The notes: generated by a model from the sequence alone, not told the origin. Shown: positions 36,436-48,692, counted from the first letter of the stretch. The stretch: DNA of 64,000 nucleotides from Euclidia mi (GCA_944739405.2 OX123190.2:61027805-61091804); one strand, 5' to 3'. Translations and numbers: made by a program.

Positions 36436-38393
36436 ATTTGACTAAAAGTATTTATTTTGTTGACTGATTCTGTTGAAGCTGATTAAAAACTGACCTACCA
36501 AAATAGAACGTGTAAACACGTAAAACATGACTCTTATTTCGATCCAATCCACCATAGTAGACTTGGCTCGCCGCTCGTAAAGGATCGGCAAGGTTAAGCG
36601 AAAATTGCATAGGTCACGACTTAGATGGCAGTCCACGAGTGGCATTTACATCAGGGCGCTACCGTGACTGTAACTGTCGGTCCCAATTCTTGGCTCCGAC
36701 CACGTTGGCCTTCGGGCGCGGACGGTCTAAAGGCCACATTACACGAAAAAAAGAAAACAAAAATTTTGGCTGTGGGCAACATTCCTGACTACGGGTGAAT
36801 AATTATATTCTATTTGATAATTTTGTTTGCGGAAATCTACACTATGCTACTATATGAATATTATTTTTGACAGCATCCAGTTTTTAATAAACAAAGTCAA
36901 TACAATTTTTATGCAGGTTTATGAAATATTTCATCGGCTCATTCACAAAACAAATGTTGCAGTAAACCGAGGTACCCGAATACATTTTATTGAAACGTGG
37001 CAATAAAATAGCGAGACAAATGGCCGAATGAATCCGACCATATCACGTCAACTTTTTCTTTATATCAGGGATGCCGTCCCCTAAGATGTGATGTCTCGCC
37101 GTTTTCGAAGGGTATGTATAAGCATATCTTATGTGATGTTGCTGTTTTGACGCCAGCGAACGATAAAGCATATTTGTGAATTATTTTGCATACTGCAAAC
37201 ATTAAAAATATTTAAATTTGTTGAGGCTGTATGAAAATACGCAATTTCAACTATTTACCATTGTTGATATGTATAATCCTGACTTTGACTGCTAGTCGTA
37301 TAAAAGCTGCGGCCAGCGGATATTTCCTCTTATGTGTACAATTTTATTCAACAACATATACGTATATGTGAGCATGGCTTTGTTAAAATGATTAATAAAG
37401 TCATTCAGCCATAAGTTTGGCTTTTATACCTACAGAAATCATAGAAATATTCATGAGAATGATGTATGTATTATGCTCTGGACGATTCTTCGTTTTAATT
37501 GATTAATTACAATACTATTTTAAGAAAAAGAGGAAAACTATAAGAAATACAAACAGAAATATTCAACCTAACTTATTGATAGGTAACCAACAAAAACTTT
37601 TTTTTTATCAGGAATTTAATCAACCCTTGAATGCCGATTAACGGCTAAATCGCATTGGAAAACACGTAAAATTTTACGCAATCCATGTCAGATTTTATCA
37701 AAAGTGAGTGAGCAGGCAAGGAACGCAAGCTTTATCATCATACAGCTGTTGTCATAAAACAAGTCCAAACGTCCTGTACAAAAAGATATCAAAGTCATTT
37801 AATTTTCCGCCAAAACAGAGTAATGACCAAGAGGGGTCTCTTTAATAAGACTGACGAGATTTTCTAGCGATGTTATTGCCCACTCCTGCGACTAAATCGC
37901 TCGTTTAGACGTAACGACCAACGATTTACAGATCTCTTCATGGCTTGTCCTAATTTTCTTTGAGTTTTTACGCGTCTTAAGTATATTTTTAAACGAAGAT
38001 AGTTTGAGTTAATTATTTTAAAGCGATGTCCATGTACTGAAGACTTGTGAAGATAAGCGTTTAGCTACAAATTACTTCTTGTTCTACTTAAGTAATTATT
38101 CAGGTTTGGTAATATATTTACCAGTACTTGGACAGCATGCTGTTGTAAAAGTAGCTACATATAAATTGTGTTTTAAATACAATGGCCAAGACACAAGCAC
38201 CGGTGACATCTAACGGACACCTTCGGAACTACAAACTACGGTGCTAATTCGCGCTCCTTAAAGATTTATCGGTGATTACTATACAATATCCATCAGGCTG
38301 CTGTCCATCAGGAATCACGTAGCCTATTCAGAGGATGCTCCTGCTAGTAGGAGAAACTCTTCGTCGCTCCTTCAAACTGGTTTAAAGACCATT
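36436..38393. other. About 2 kb without genes; one repeat scrap
   Basis: At 36640-36755 'gcgctaccgtgactgtaactgtcggtcccaattcttggctccga' and 'gacggtctaaaggccacattacacg' resemble a degenerate lepidopteran repeat. Elsewhere I see no motif. Confidence 0.45.
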
Positions 38394-38404
38394 TAGTAAA
38401 GTAA

Positions 38405-38678
38405 GTCTGCCTAGTTGGTCTCGCGGCATAAATATGCGCGTGGGATTAGGAGGTCTCGGGTTCGATTCCCGGGTCGGGCTAATTGTTATTGGGTTTTTCC
38501 GTTAGGAAATTCTCAGTAGCAGCACGGAGTCTGGTAATGTGCCCGGTACGATAATAGGCTCGCCCCCTATTACGTGGGACCTAAAAATTCATGGCGAAAT
38601 GTGGGTGTAATATTACACCTCTGCTTACCCCTTCGGGGATACAGGCGTGAGTCTATAAATAAAAAATAAATAAAAAAA
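38405..38678 (+). mobile_element. tRNA-derived SINE, full length, 11-bp target duplication
   Basis: TAGTAAAGTAA flanks it at 38394-38404 and 38679-38689. The head has A-box 'tgcctagttggtc' and B box 'gggttcgattcccg' (38458-38471). The tail reads 'aataggctcgccccctattacgtggg...ctctgcttaccccttcgggg' and ends in an A/T-rich run 'aaataaaaaataaataaa'. It lacks the central 'cgaagttatg' body of the SINE at 24856-25130 but has the same tail. Confidence 0.9.
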
Positions 38679-38685
38679 TAGTAAA

Positions 38686-38736
38686 GTAAAGTTGATTTAT
38701 ATACGACTCTTGGTGTCGTATATAAATCAACTTTAC
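38686..38736. repeat. Perfect inverted duplication touching the SINE target duplication
   Basis: 22-bp arms 38686-38707 and 38715-38736 around a 7-base spacer. The left arm begins inside the 3' target duplication of the SINE, so it formed at or after that insertion. Confidence 0.9.
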
Positions 38737-39100
38737 ATTAAAACACAATAAAAGCGCACGACTACTGTCGCAAGACTTTTGGAAAGCCTATGGCGAGCGG
38801 AGGGTTGAACGAAATGAGTCAGCCTGCGGCGCACACGAACTATCTTCTGCCAAATCTTTTGTTTGTTATGACCGTGATTATGACATATGTGGGTGAATCT
38901 TGGTGTAGTTTTGATATCAAATCCTGAAAGCTTATCTGTTCTAAAAATGCAAATTAATAACATAAATAGTATGTAAACGGCATATACATTTTTTGTAATA
39001 TGCAGCAAACGAGCTGGATGGAGCGCCTGATTACTGCCATTCATAGTTACAAGCAACACCAGAGGAGTCACAAAAATGGAAAATGGAATATTTTCGTTCG

Positions 39101-39161
39101 TTTTCCTTCCCTGCCTCATCCCATGAAACCTCCATTCGTGGGATGAGGCAGAGAAGGAAAA
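39101..39161. repeat. Near-perfect inverted duplication
   Basis: 23-bp arms 39101-39123 and 39139-39161 with one mismatch; pairing extends partly into the spacer. Confidence 0.85.
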
Positions 39162-39485
39162 GGAGATGAGATATCCGGTACTCCCGATTGAACGAAACAA
39201 CAACACCGAAATTCTACAGTTTGGCCGGTTATTTATTTAGTAAACAATGTTATAAAATAGGAGCCGTGAGAGAAGACTAGTGTAAACATATATGTATGTA
39301 CATGCATATACGTTTGAGTCTTCACGGGTAAACCTACCTAAGACCAAAACCTGAGTTCTAGTCCAATATTATCAGGGGCAACAATTTTCTCTCACAAAAA
39401 TCAAGACAAGAGAATTTCCATCGCATGAATTGTGGTGATATTTCATACTTTAAGTTGAGTCTAATTTTAAGCAAGCAAATAATTC

Positions 39486-39593
39486 AGTTTCACAAGGACA
39501 CATCGGCTCCTCAGAGCCGATGTGTCCTTGTGAAACTTGATAGTGAATTTTCTAGAAATAAATTGAGATTTATTTCTAGAAAATTCACTATCA
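39486..39593. repeat. Two directly abutting perfect palindromes
   Basis: Palindrome one: 24-bp arms 39486-39509 and 39514-39537, spacer ctca. Palindrome two: 26-bp arms 39538-39563 and 39568-39593, spacer tgag. They touch with no base between, giving A-A'-B'-B. Confidence 0.95.
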
Positions 39594-39972
39594 TGCTCAT
39601 CTTCATTTATGTTGATGCCAATATGTAAAGTCATATTCAGAACTAAAAATTTTAAATATACTTTCCGGCTTTTGCCTCTGAACTGTTAGTGGTGTACGGG
39701 GAAATTGCTTTTTAAACGCCAATGTACACAGATGACGTATTTTATATTAGCGTAAAAAGAATGTAACTTAAATTTTAATCCCAAGTAGGTAGGCAAAATT
39801 TAGAAACCAATTAAAACATAAATGAACTTCACTGCTAAGAAAATTTTGTAGTACCTACATACGTTGTCCAATGTAATGTACATAGTATCTAAGTTCAGAT
39901 GCTAATATGTAATTTTAATTTATTCTTTGTGTGAAGTTATATTTTTGTCAATAGGCAGATCATTTTGATCAT

Positions 39973-40019
39973 CGATGAACATGTTTAAAATTATTACATA
40001 ATTTGAAACATGTTCATCG
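39973..40019. repeat. Inverted duplication, tight loop
   Basis: 14-bp exact arms (39973-39986, 40006-40019) extend after one mismatch by about 7 more paired bases, leaving a loop of about 3 bases. Confidence 0.85.
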
Positions 40020-40496
40020 TTCAGGCCTTTTTAATATTTTATATCAAGTAAAGTATTCACTGTAAATACGTATAAGGTCTACTTAATGTTTATCCCAATA
40101 GAATTTAATTACACTTCAAGACATGTTTTATTGGAAAATTAAATTTGACAACTTAAAAACGATTACAATAAAATTATAGACAGTTACTTCGAAGTTATTA
40201 AAGCACATTATTAGGCTTAAAACTTTAGATTTGACGCCTCCTTTATTGAGCTTTAACGCTTTTGCACGGACCATTAATACTAAAGCTATCGGCAGTCTTT
40301 TAAAATCTAATCTCATTTAACGGTGATAGGGTGGCAATTTTTCAATGTTTCAACGTACATTATAGCCATAACACCAAGCAAATGACTGGTTATTGTCATT
40401 AACTCCGTTAGGAACGACAAAAATAGAATCAAATGTACAGTACATGCTAAATGATTATCCATTTTCACGGTGTACAACATTTTAATGATTTCCGTA

Positions 40497-40619
40497 ATAA
40501 AAAATCAAACATGATTAGTATAGAAATATTTCTATACTAATCATGTTTGATTTTTTATAATATTTATTAAATATTTAAAGAATAATATTTATTCTTTAAA
40601 TATTTAAAGAATAAATATT
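40497..40619. repeat. 62-bp perfect palindrome followed by nested AT palindromes
   Basis: 40497-40558 is an exact zero-spacer palindrome (31-bp arms). Directly after it, 40567-40607 (18-bp arms, 5-base spacer) and 40584-40619 (36-bp zero-spacer palindrome) overlap and are built from three alternating copies of 'aatatttaaagaata'. Confidence 0.9.
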
Positions 40620-41055
40620 TAAAAGACGCTGGCAACCGAGACTTCTTTGTTACAATCAGTATTATAATTAATCTTTCAGTAATTCCTAACGCTTTTTAAT
40701 AACCAATCCGTGGATTTCGTGGATTTTACCTCATGTTGTAGCAAAGCAAGATAGCTTCGTAATATTTGGTAGCTAATAAAGCTGTACTAGTTTGGCGGGT
40801 TTTGGAAAAAGCAACAGCTCTTTTGATACGGCGAGGTTCTGGACAAAGGCAAGCAATTTAGTTTTCACAGACCGTCGACGCATTATTCAACTGGTGATGG
40901 GTAGAATGTGAACAGTGTTCGATAGTATAAAATTGGATGAACAAAATGTTATTCAAATCCTCTTGAGCAGAGCTCTCTATTAAATATACTAGCGGTCTAC
41001 TAAAAAACTATGAATCTAAATCAATTCTAGTTACAAAGTTCAGCCTACATTTTCA
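40620..41055. other. No gene seen
   Basis: Anonymous AT-rich sequence. Confidence 0.4.
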
Positions 41056-41059
41056 TTGT

Positions 41060-41290
41060 ACGTGTGGTGACGGATTAAGAATACGGAATGTCACCACCCC
41101 ATATCATCCCATGGGTGTCGTAAGAGCCGACAGAGGAAGCATATTATGCAGAGAACAGCACTGTAAGAGAAGGAAAACTTGAAACAAAGCCTATACCAAC
41201 CCGTTTGGCCAGCGTGGTATAGTAGGCCAATTCCTCCTTTCAAAGGAGAGGCCTAGTCCAGCAGTGCACTGTTAAAGGCTGATGATGACT
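41060..41290 (+). mobile_element. 5'-truncated LINE tail
   Basis: It contains 'cgtgtggtgacggattaag', 'accaacccgtttggccagcgtggt' and ends 'gaggcctagtccagcagtgcactgttaaaggctgatgatgac', the standard 3' end of an abundant lepidopteran LINE. No coding part is left beyond a few codons. Confidence 0.65.
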
Positions 41291-42893
41291 ACTTTTTCAC
41301 AGATGCAAAAACTGATATTCTTCCGTATGAGAAAATGCGAATTAAAAACGTTTAACTTCAACAGTATTGATAAGACCAAGTTTTGCTTATAAAAGCTACA
41401 AATAATCATTTGCTTATATAATATTATACCGTCTAAATCTTAAACTGCACTAAAAAGTTCTACCATGCAGATTTAAATTCAATTCCCTTACTACCGATGG
41501 CTTTGTTTCTTTTTATTTTATGAAATATAACGACCGCATGGGTATTTCTTACGAAACACTCAGAAAAGGAAATATTCTATCCGTATAATCGTAGTGAAAG
41601 AATGATCTAATAGGTAGCTTAAGTGGCAATATGGCCAATCCATTGCCCACGGGAATTCATTGTTCAATTTCGCAGAAAACTATTCAGTCTACTCCATTAT
41701 TCTTCGGCAATTCCACATCAATAAGGAATCACAAGATTTCTATAACAAGATTTTTACATAAAAGAAAAATATATAATGTACAAAAGGAAATAAATTTGAG
41801 GCCGAAAACCGCGAAAGTTTATTGCTCGTAATAATTCGCCAGGCACTTCCAGACGTTTCTATGTTGTTATTAAAGACTAGACACGACAAATTCAAAACAT
41901 TTGTCAACAACCTGCTGTGGGCAGAAGGAGTCATTAATTTGCAAAACTCATTTATCTTCTCGATTCCGAAGTAGACAATGAAATGGCGTGATCAATAAAA
42001 AGACCTTTCACAGATCGCCTATTGTCATTGTGAAAGGTTTTAATAAATATTGGGGCAATTTTTCGTTCGTTTCTTTGAGTAGCCCAATTTGTAGGTTCCA
42101 CCGTCATTACACGATACCGTCAATCTTAAACTGGTTAATCTGGAGATTGTGGGCACGGATTCCAGGGTCTTAAATTATTCCGATTGAACATCCTTCTCTA
42201 AAGCTTTGTTAAAATAATTGTAGTATCAATATACAATTGATTGGTAAACCAGCGCTATATTTTTTTCGGTCTATTTTTTATTCACTAACCAAAATTTTAC
42301 GATAAATATTGAAATTCTATTAATAACGCAATTTAGCCGTATACGTTTTTTTGTTCTAGATGTGAAACGTGTACAAATTGCCTTAAAATTGTAAGCATGA
42401 AGCATGAGATTGTATTTCATGTAGCAATTAATACACTTTAATCTGTAGTCGAATTATCTCTGCCTTTGTATTTAATATACATTTTTACTAGCGATAACAT
42501 ATATTTCGGGTGTAAAGCTTACTGGACTTTGCTGCTCAAAATATGAATCCTTATACACCTTGTATATTTGAGCACCAACAAGTAAAAAAGTACTTTTATC
42601 ACACGTACCAACGTCGTTATGGCTTTTCTATATCGAAACAGACATTATGTTTTTCGTTTTTATCGAGCACGTCCATCAAAGTATTATTGAAGCCTGGAAA
42701 TACCTTTTCCGTGTCCAATAACATGTTTCAAAATTTGACAATATATGGACAGGCCGGTTGACAAAGACAAAATTCATATAAAAGATAACAATTATATAGT
42801 TTTGTTAGATATTGTGTTACCTGAATAATTTAACGAAATGTATCGTCTCATATAATTGGTGTCAATGGTATCCTGTTATTTTATATTCAAGCT
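41291..42893. other. 1.6 kb without recognisable genes
   Basis: Frames of 61-72 codons (41631, 41988, 42543) show no motif and no bias. I see no repeat boundaries. Confidence 0.45.
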
Positions 42894-43982
42894 AAAATTT
42901 GACTAAGCATGCAGAAACCTAACTTCTTTAAGTTTATTTTCGTGCAAGGAGGCAAAAGTGAAAGTATCTACTTTAAGCGGATCACTTGGTTTTCTTAGTG
43001 TACTTGCTTTTCCAGTGACTGTAAGTTGGTGAGTGTCTGTTCTTTCATTCGCTCAGAATGAATCCCTGACTTGGCACTTTAGAATAGTCTTTGCTTGTAA
43101 TTCGAAGTAGGTAACGTAAATTTTTCTTAAAGTATTTAATGGGAGAAATGTCCCTAGTTGTTTTTTAATCACAAATTTACAGTTAAATACACGTCAAAGA
43201 TCATAAAAAAATAAAATAAGAAAGAACATTTCGTAAGAACCTTCTCGCTTTATCTATTGGTATATAAAATTAAAATAACAACAGTGATGATAGAAGATTA
43301 ATTTAGATTGCTCTTAAAAATATTTTAAATTGAAAAAGTAACTAACGAGGTTAATTATTATAAACACAGCAGCCTGAAAATAAAAACACGAACTTTTTTA
43401 ATAAAGCTACTTTCTAATTCCGGTAACGCAAAGTATCTACGGTAATAAATGACAAAATTGTATCTTACACAATATTATTTATACTTTGTTCGTGGGGCCA
43501 TTTTTCACATGGTGCTTTTGAAAGGAGGCCCAAATATATCAAAGTTCAGTCATTTGGCGTCTCGCTACCGTGAAGACGTCTGCGTCTAAATTAATGATAG
43601 CACGTCATACAGATACGATTCAGTGTGACATCACGTACGACCAATTTATGGGCCTGATATATCCTCGCTAGAAGAATATTACGATTTATGTAATAGCATG
43701 AACGAATAGAGGCTACAGGTTATGCTTTATCACACGTGAATAAATTTGAATTACCTTACACACAAAATTATGGTTTGTTCTTGTATTGTGTTATGGAAAT
43801 CAATATTTACGAGTGGAGAAGCTCAAAAGAGCTTCATATTGAGATGCGGTGTGGATGGTTATAATGAGGCCGATGGAAATTAGGATGAACAAATACGGTA
43901 TTTGCTCAAAAATGGCAGTGTTCTTAAAATATAACTATTCCAACTGGCATGCCCAGGCTGGCGTGGCCCGCGTGCATCTTTT

Positions 43983-44922
43983 TCAAACATCGGTACCTCG
44001 GCACACTACACTAATGACGTCTACACACTGTTGAGCTGTATCATTACAGCGGTGTTTACACTTATTGATGACTGGATTCCAAGTTGTTGATAATCTAAAT
44101 CCATCCTCCCGGTTGAAATTCTTGTGTTTTTTTATTTCAACCGCTTCACGCACTATCCTGGAGTAATAGTGACGTTCGGTGGACAAGACCTGTGGTTGAT
44201 GTAGTTCTACCCAGTGGTTTGGTCCAGACTCCAATAAATGTTCAGCTATAGCGGACTTATTTACTTGTCGATTTTTTACAGCTGCGATATGTTCCTTGAC
44301 CCTTTCCGCAATTGTTCGCTTGGTCTGTCCGATATAGGAGCTACCACAACTGCAATCGACCTTGTAGACGCCAGGTGTCTGAAAAGGAATGACATCCTTT
44401 GGGCTGCGCAGATTGTGTGCTATCTTGGAAAGCGGACTATATACAGTCTTAATGGAGTATTTCTTTAGTACTGTTCCAACTTTGTCCGTTACTCCTTTTA
44501 GGTAAGGCATGTAAGCCGGCACCCTGCTTACCTCAGGTTTACGGTCCCTCCTCTTCAGACGGTGTATCTCATTCTTGCATCCGTTACGTCTAAGTACCTC
44601 CTGAACATGTGAGAGCTCACTGTTTAAGTGTTCAGGGTCACAGAGGTCATACGCCCTGTTCACTAGGGACGTCACAATGGATGCCAAGTGTCGCGGGTGA
44701 TGATGCGAAAACGCGTTGAGATACCTGTCAGTGTGTGTCGGTTTTCTGTATACAGTGTGTCCCAGGGTACCATTGTCTTTAACTGGCACTTTTACGTCAA
44801 GAAAGGACAACGATCTATCCACCTCCATTTCAAATGTAAATCTGATGTTCGGCTGCATGGAGTTTAATCTATGTGCGAATTGTTCTACGTCTTTCTTATT
44901 ATGCCTTAAATATAAGATTTAT
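43983..44922 (-). pseudogene. Penelope-like element: RT C-terminus plus GIY-YIG endonuclease, copy 1
   Basis: The frame is open from about 44920 to 43983. It starts with LRHNKKDVEQFAHRLNSM and FTFEMEVDRSLSFLDVKV, the thumb region of Penelope-like RTs, then VYRKPTHTDRYL. After a linker comes GVYKVDCSCGSSYIGQTKR, the GIY-YIG motif with its Cys pair, followed by the catalytic Arg/Glu segment (TIAERVKEH, SAIAEHLLESG) and NFNREDGF...WNPVI, the conserved C-terminal Trp-Asn-Pro. The RT fingers and palm are missing (a stop lies just before ILYLRH), so this is a 5'-truncated copy. The nuclease itself looks intact. It faces the plus-strand fragment at 45145, head to head. Confidence 0.9.
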
Positions 44923-44956
44923 CGCGAGTAAGACCCGCTATATAACCTTGTATAAA

Positions 44957-45115
44957 ACCTTATTTTACTTGACGTTTCGAGACGGTTGCACGTCCCGTGG
45001 TCGCAAGCTGACTGGTGTGGCGATGTCACGTCTCCAAGTGCGAGGTAGAAGATTCTATTTCTACCCCCGGGTCGTTGATATTCGAACTACCGGCGCAAAA
45101 CACACTAACCGTATC
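44957..45115. repeat. Left arm of 159-bp inverted repeat around Penelope-like fragment (copy 1)
   Basis: Reverse complement of 45640-45798 with only a few mismatches. The right arm codes the Penelope C-terminus; the left arm is its inverted copy placed upstream of the ORF. Inverted terminal (pLTR-like) arrangements are known for Penelope-like elements. Confidence 0.9.
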
Positions 45116-45144
45116 ATCCGGCGGTAAATAGACAACCGACCTAC

Positions 45145-45729
45145 ATGCCCTACATTAGAGGTGTTACGGATAAAATAGGAGAAAAGTTAAAAAACTACTC
45201 TATTCCGACAGTATTTACACCAGGAGCCAAAGTATACAACATGGTGGGCACACCAAAGGATGTTCTACCGCTACAAACCCCAGGTGTCTATAAAATCAAC
45301 TGCAGCTGCGGAAGCTCTTACATAGGGCAAACGAAGCGGACTATCGCTGAACGTATAAAGGAGCACATCGCAGCTGTAAAGAACCGTCAAACGAACAAAT
45401 CGGCGATTGCGGAACATTTACTTCAATCGGGCACCAATCACTGGATTGAATTTCATCGTCCCCAAGTCCTATCCACGGAACGCCACTTTTACCCAAGAGT
45501 TGTGCGTGAAGCGATTGAAATCAGAAAACATAAAAATTTCAATCGGGAAGAGGGCTTCAAATTGTCATCGGCGTGGAATCCTGTGATTCGGCTAACAACA
45601 CCCCACTTTAACGCGCAGTCGGCGAATGTTCAATATACAGATACGGTTAGTGTGTTTTGCGCCGGTACTTCGAATATCAACGACCCGGGGGTAGAAATAG
45701 AATCTTCTACCTCGCACTCGGAGACGTGA
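45145..45729 (+). pseudogene. Penelope-like GIY-YIG fragment between inverted repeats, copy 1
   Basis: This 194-codon frame carries MPYIRGVTDKIGEKLKNYSI, GVYKINCSCGSSYIGQTKRTIAERIKEH, SAIAEHLLQSG and NFNREEGFKLSSAWNPVI. It is a different Penelope-like lineage from the minus-strand neighbour, clearly related but diverged at many positions. No RT remains. The frame stays open upstream through 45118 and the ATG at 45145 lies inside a conserved block, so the true start is upstream. The last 90 bases overlap the right inverted repeat. Confidence 0.85.
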
Positions 45730-45798
45730 CATCGCCACACCAGTCAGCTTGCGACCACGGGACGTGCAACCGTCTCGAAACGTCAAGCAAAATAAGGT
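45640..45798. repeat. Right arm of the 159-bp inverted repeat (copy 1)
   Basis: It begins in the C-terminal codons (DTVSVFCAG) and continues past the stop to 'cgaaacgtcaagcaaaataaggt'. The same arrangement recurs at 49956-50114 and 50634-50792. Confidence 0.9.
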
Positions 45799-45919
45799 AT
45801 GTACCTAAATACCTAATTTGCATGTTTGCGTTAATTCCCGTCTATACATATATCCCTGTTTCATCGTACAGCACAGTTTAATATGAGCATCGCATAAAGT
45901 TCGAAAGTAAGATCTAATA

Positions 45920-46088
45920 CATACATAGTCTCACGCCTATATCCTTGAAGAGGTAGGCACGAGTGTATTGCTACGACCACTTTTCACCAGATTTATTTTA
46001 GTCCCACGTAATGGAGGGCGACCCTATTGCCGTACCGGGCACATAACCAGAATCCGGGCTGTTACTGAGAATTTCCTAATGGAAAAAC
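45920..46088 (-). mobile_element. 5'-truncated SINE/LINE tail, 12-bp target duplication (copy 1)
   Basis: TAAGATCTAATA flanks it at 45908-45919 and 46089-46100. In reverse it carries the tail 'cgtgcctacctcttcaagg' and 'ggtcgccctccattacgtggg'. It was duplicated together with the 4.7-kb unit. Confidence 0.85.
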
Positions 46089-46100
46089 TAAGATCTAATA

Positions 46101-48167
46101 TTGGTCACATTATTTAAAGCTATTCTAAAACTTTTTTTATTCACAAGTAACTCAATTAGATAAGAGATATTTACTAGGTACTTAAACGAGCCCTGACATT
46201 ATTTCAACAATCCCATTCATTACCTTGTGTTTCGATTGTCTCTAATGTACGGCCAAATCAAATTGTGCTGGTGATTTCTTAGAGGATTTATATACTTGTT
46301 CCATAATAACATTGTTGCTAAGATTGATAGCATGACCTTTGTTCGAATCACTCTAAACCTCAAACATTGTTAAACAGTACCTGTGTCTGCACAGAGTAAA
46401 TGAGTATTTATTTTCTCCCAGAACAGTTTCAGGCAATTGCCTTTTTAAGCAACGCAATCCGAGTGGATTGTAAAGAATCGGATAAAAAAGTGAGATTAGA
46501 TCTTTTCATTTGAGGAAAGGTCCGAATATTGGTCCGTGGAAGTAGTTACTAAGAAATGGCGGATTGAGTTTGAAAACGTCAACATTCGGCACATTTAAAG
46601 TGGGGAAAAACATTTGCTGAATAGATTCCAGTCGGTCCCAAGGGCCGTTCAGTATTTCGTATGTATGACAAAGCTTTCTTTTAATATCTTATTTTGTTGC
46701 CTGCTGATAGGATCAAACGTTGAAGAAAAATATGTGAAGGTGTGATAAAGTTCTAGACGTGAAATATGTTTTTAGAACGGACCTACCTGTCGTGTCAGGT
46801 TATATAAATAGCGTAGGTGTAAAAACACTTTATCTAATGTTAAGAAATGTGTTCGCCGATATTTCCAGTCAATCGCACCGAAGAGGCCCGAGATTGACAG
46901 ATCGATAAACGGCCAGTTAAGACACTTGCGGTCTGAATCTACAATCCGTAACATATGAAGGTTTATTAATAAAGTAAACCCTGAACATTCTGTCTAATGT
47001 AAAAAATACACCTATTTCAACGGAACGATCGACTACTCAATTAAGTCTAAGAAAATGTAAGATTCCAAGATCTACAATCAGTTTGTGTTAAATTAAACAA
47101 GTAGCGCTACTGTGCTTCGAAGCTGACGTACCTAAAGCTATTGGGCTACAATTCCTTTCCTGTGAGGAAAGCCCGGTTTTTGTCTCAGGAAGAAAATCGT
47201 TAGGCCTTATAGGAGGCCTCTGTGCGGTCTATAAACTCCGATACCAGAGCTGACCACAAACTCACATGAAAAGTTAAAAAAAGTTCAAACGTTTGATTTT
47301 TGCGTTGTAAAATATGTAACGAGGATAGGGATTTTTTTACTCTGTAACAGGTAAATATTTGACTTCATTGTACTTTACTAGTAAAAATTGCAACGTAAAT
47401 ATTAAGTATGTCAAACCTGAGACCACGGAACATGAAAACATGTCAAGATAAATGACTCTTGACCAGAAGCTAACAAATTGCTTTATTATTTCGAAGACAC
47501 AGTCTTGTGGGATCTTCCGTAACCTATAACGTCGCAATATTTCACCAAATAATTGTGTTCAAGGTTTTTGTAATACAAGTCAAAAGTTAAATTTGACTAA
47601 GCATGCATAAACCATTCGTTAAGTTTATTTTCGTGCAAGGAGGCAAAAGTGAAAGTATCTACTTTAAGCGGATCACTTGGTTTTCTTAGTGTACTTGTTT
47701 TTCCAGTTACTGTAAGTTGGTGAGTGTCTGTTCTTTCATTCGCTCAGAATGAATCCCTAACTTGGCACTTTAGAATAGTCTTTGCTTGTAATTCGAAGTA
47801 TGTAGCGCAATTTTTTCTTAAAGTATTTAATGGGAGAAATGTCCCTAGTTGTTTTTTAATCACAAATTTACAGTTAAATACACGTCAAAGATCATAAAAA
47901 AAAATTAAGAAAGAACATTTCGTAAGAACCTTCTCGCTTTATCTATTGGTATATAAAATTAAAATAACAACAGTGATGATAGAAGATTAATTTAGATTGC
48001 TCTTAAAAATATTTTAAATTGAAAAAGTAACTAACGAGGTTAATTATTATAAACACAGCAGCCTGAAAATAAAAACACGAACTTTTTTAATAAAACTACT
48101 TTCTAATTCCGGTAACGCAAAGTATCTACGGTAATAAATGACAAAATTGTATCTTACACAATATTAT
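46101..48167. other. Non-coding part of the tandem unit, across the copy junction
   Basis: 46101-47587 ends copy 1 and 47588-48167 begins copy 2. Frames of 60-66 codons show no motif. The equivalent of 47588-48167 in copy 1 is 42894-43490. Confidence 0.5.
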
Positions 48168-48692
48168 TTATATTTTGTTAATGACGTCTATACACTGTTG
48201 AGCTGTATCATTACGGCGGTGTTTACACTTATTGATGACTGGATTCCAAGTTGTTGATAATCTAAATCCATCCTCCCGGTTGAAATTCTTGTGTTTTTTT
48301 ATTTCAACCGCTTCACGCACTATCCTGGAGTAATAGTGACGTTCGGTGGACAAGACCTGTGGTTGATGTAGTTCTACCCAGTGGTTTGATCCAGACTCCA
48401 ATAAATGTTCAGCTATAGCGGACTTATTTACTTGTCGATTTCTTACAGCTGCGATATGTTCCTTGACCCTTTCCGCAATTATTCGCTTGGTCTGTCCGAT
48501 ATAGGAGCTACCACAACTGCAATCGACCTTGTAGACGCCAGGTGTCTGAAAAGGAATGACATCCTTTGGGCTGCGCAGATTGTGTGCTATCTTGGAAAGC
48601 GGACTATATACAGTCTTAATGGAGTATTTCTTTAGTACTGTTCCAACTTTGTCCGTTACTCCTTTTAGGTAAGGCATGTAAGCCGGCACCCT

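Larger units (their letters stand above)
42894..47587. repeat. Tandem duplication unit, copy 1 (about 4.7 kb)
   Basis: From 'tttgactaagcatgca' onward the sequence recurs at 47588 in the same order. The order is 0.6 kb non-coding, minus-strand Penelope fragment, plus-strand Penelope fragment between inverted repeats, truncated SINE, 1.2 kb non-coding. Copy 1 alone has 43491-44010; its last 270 bases (47314-47587) are absent from copy 2, which is cut at 52307 by the RT-nuclease element. By eye the copies are almost identical. Confidence 0.9.

Noticed and set aside
44957..45115. Hammerhead ribozyme in the Penelope-like terminal repeats
   Set aside because: Such ribozymes are known in some Penelope-like elements and a GAAAC-GTC string is present, but I found no CTGANGA partner at the right distance on either strand.
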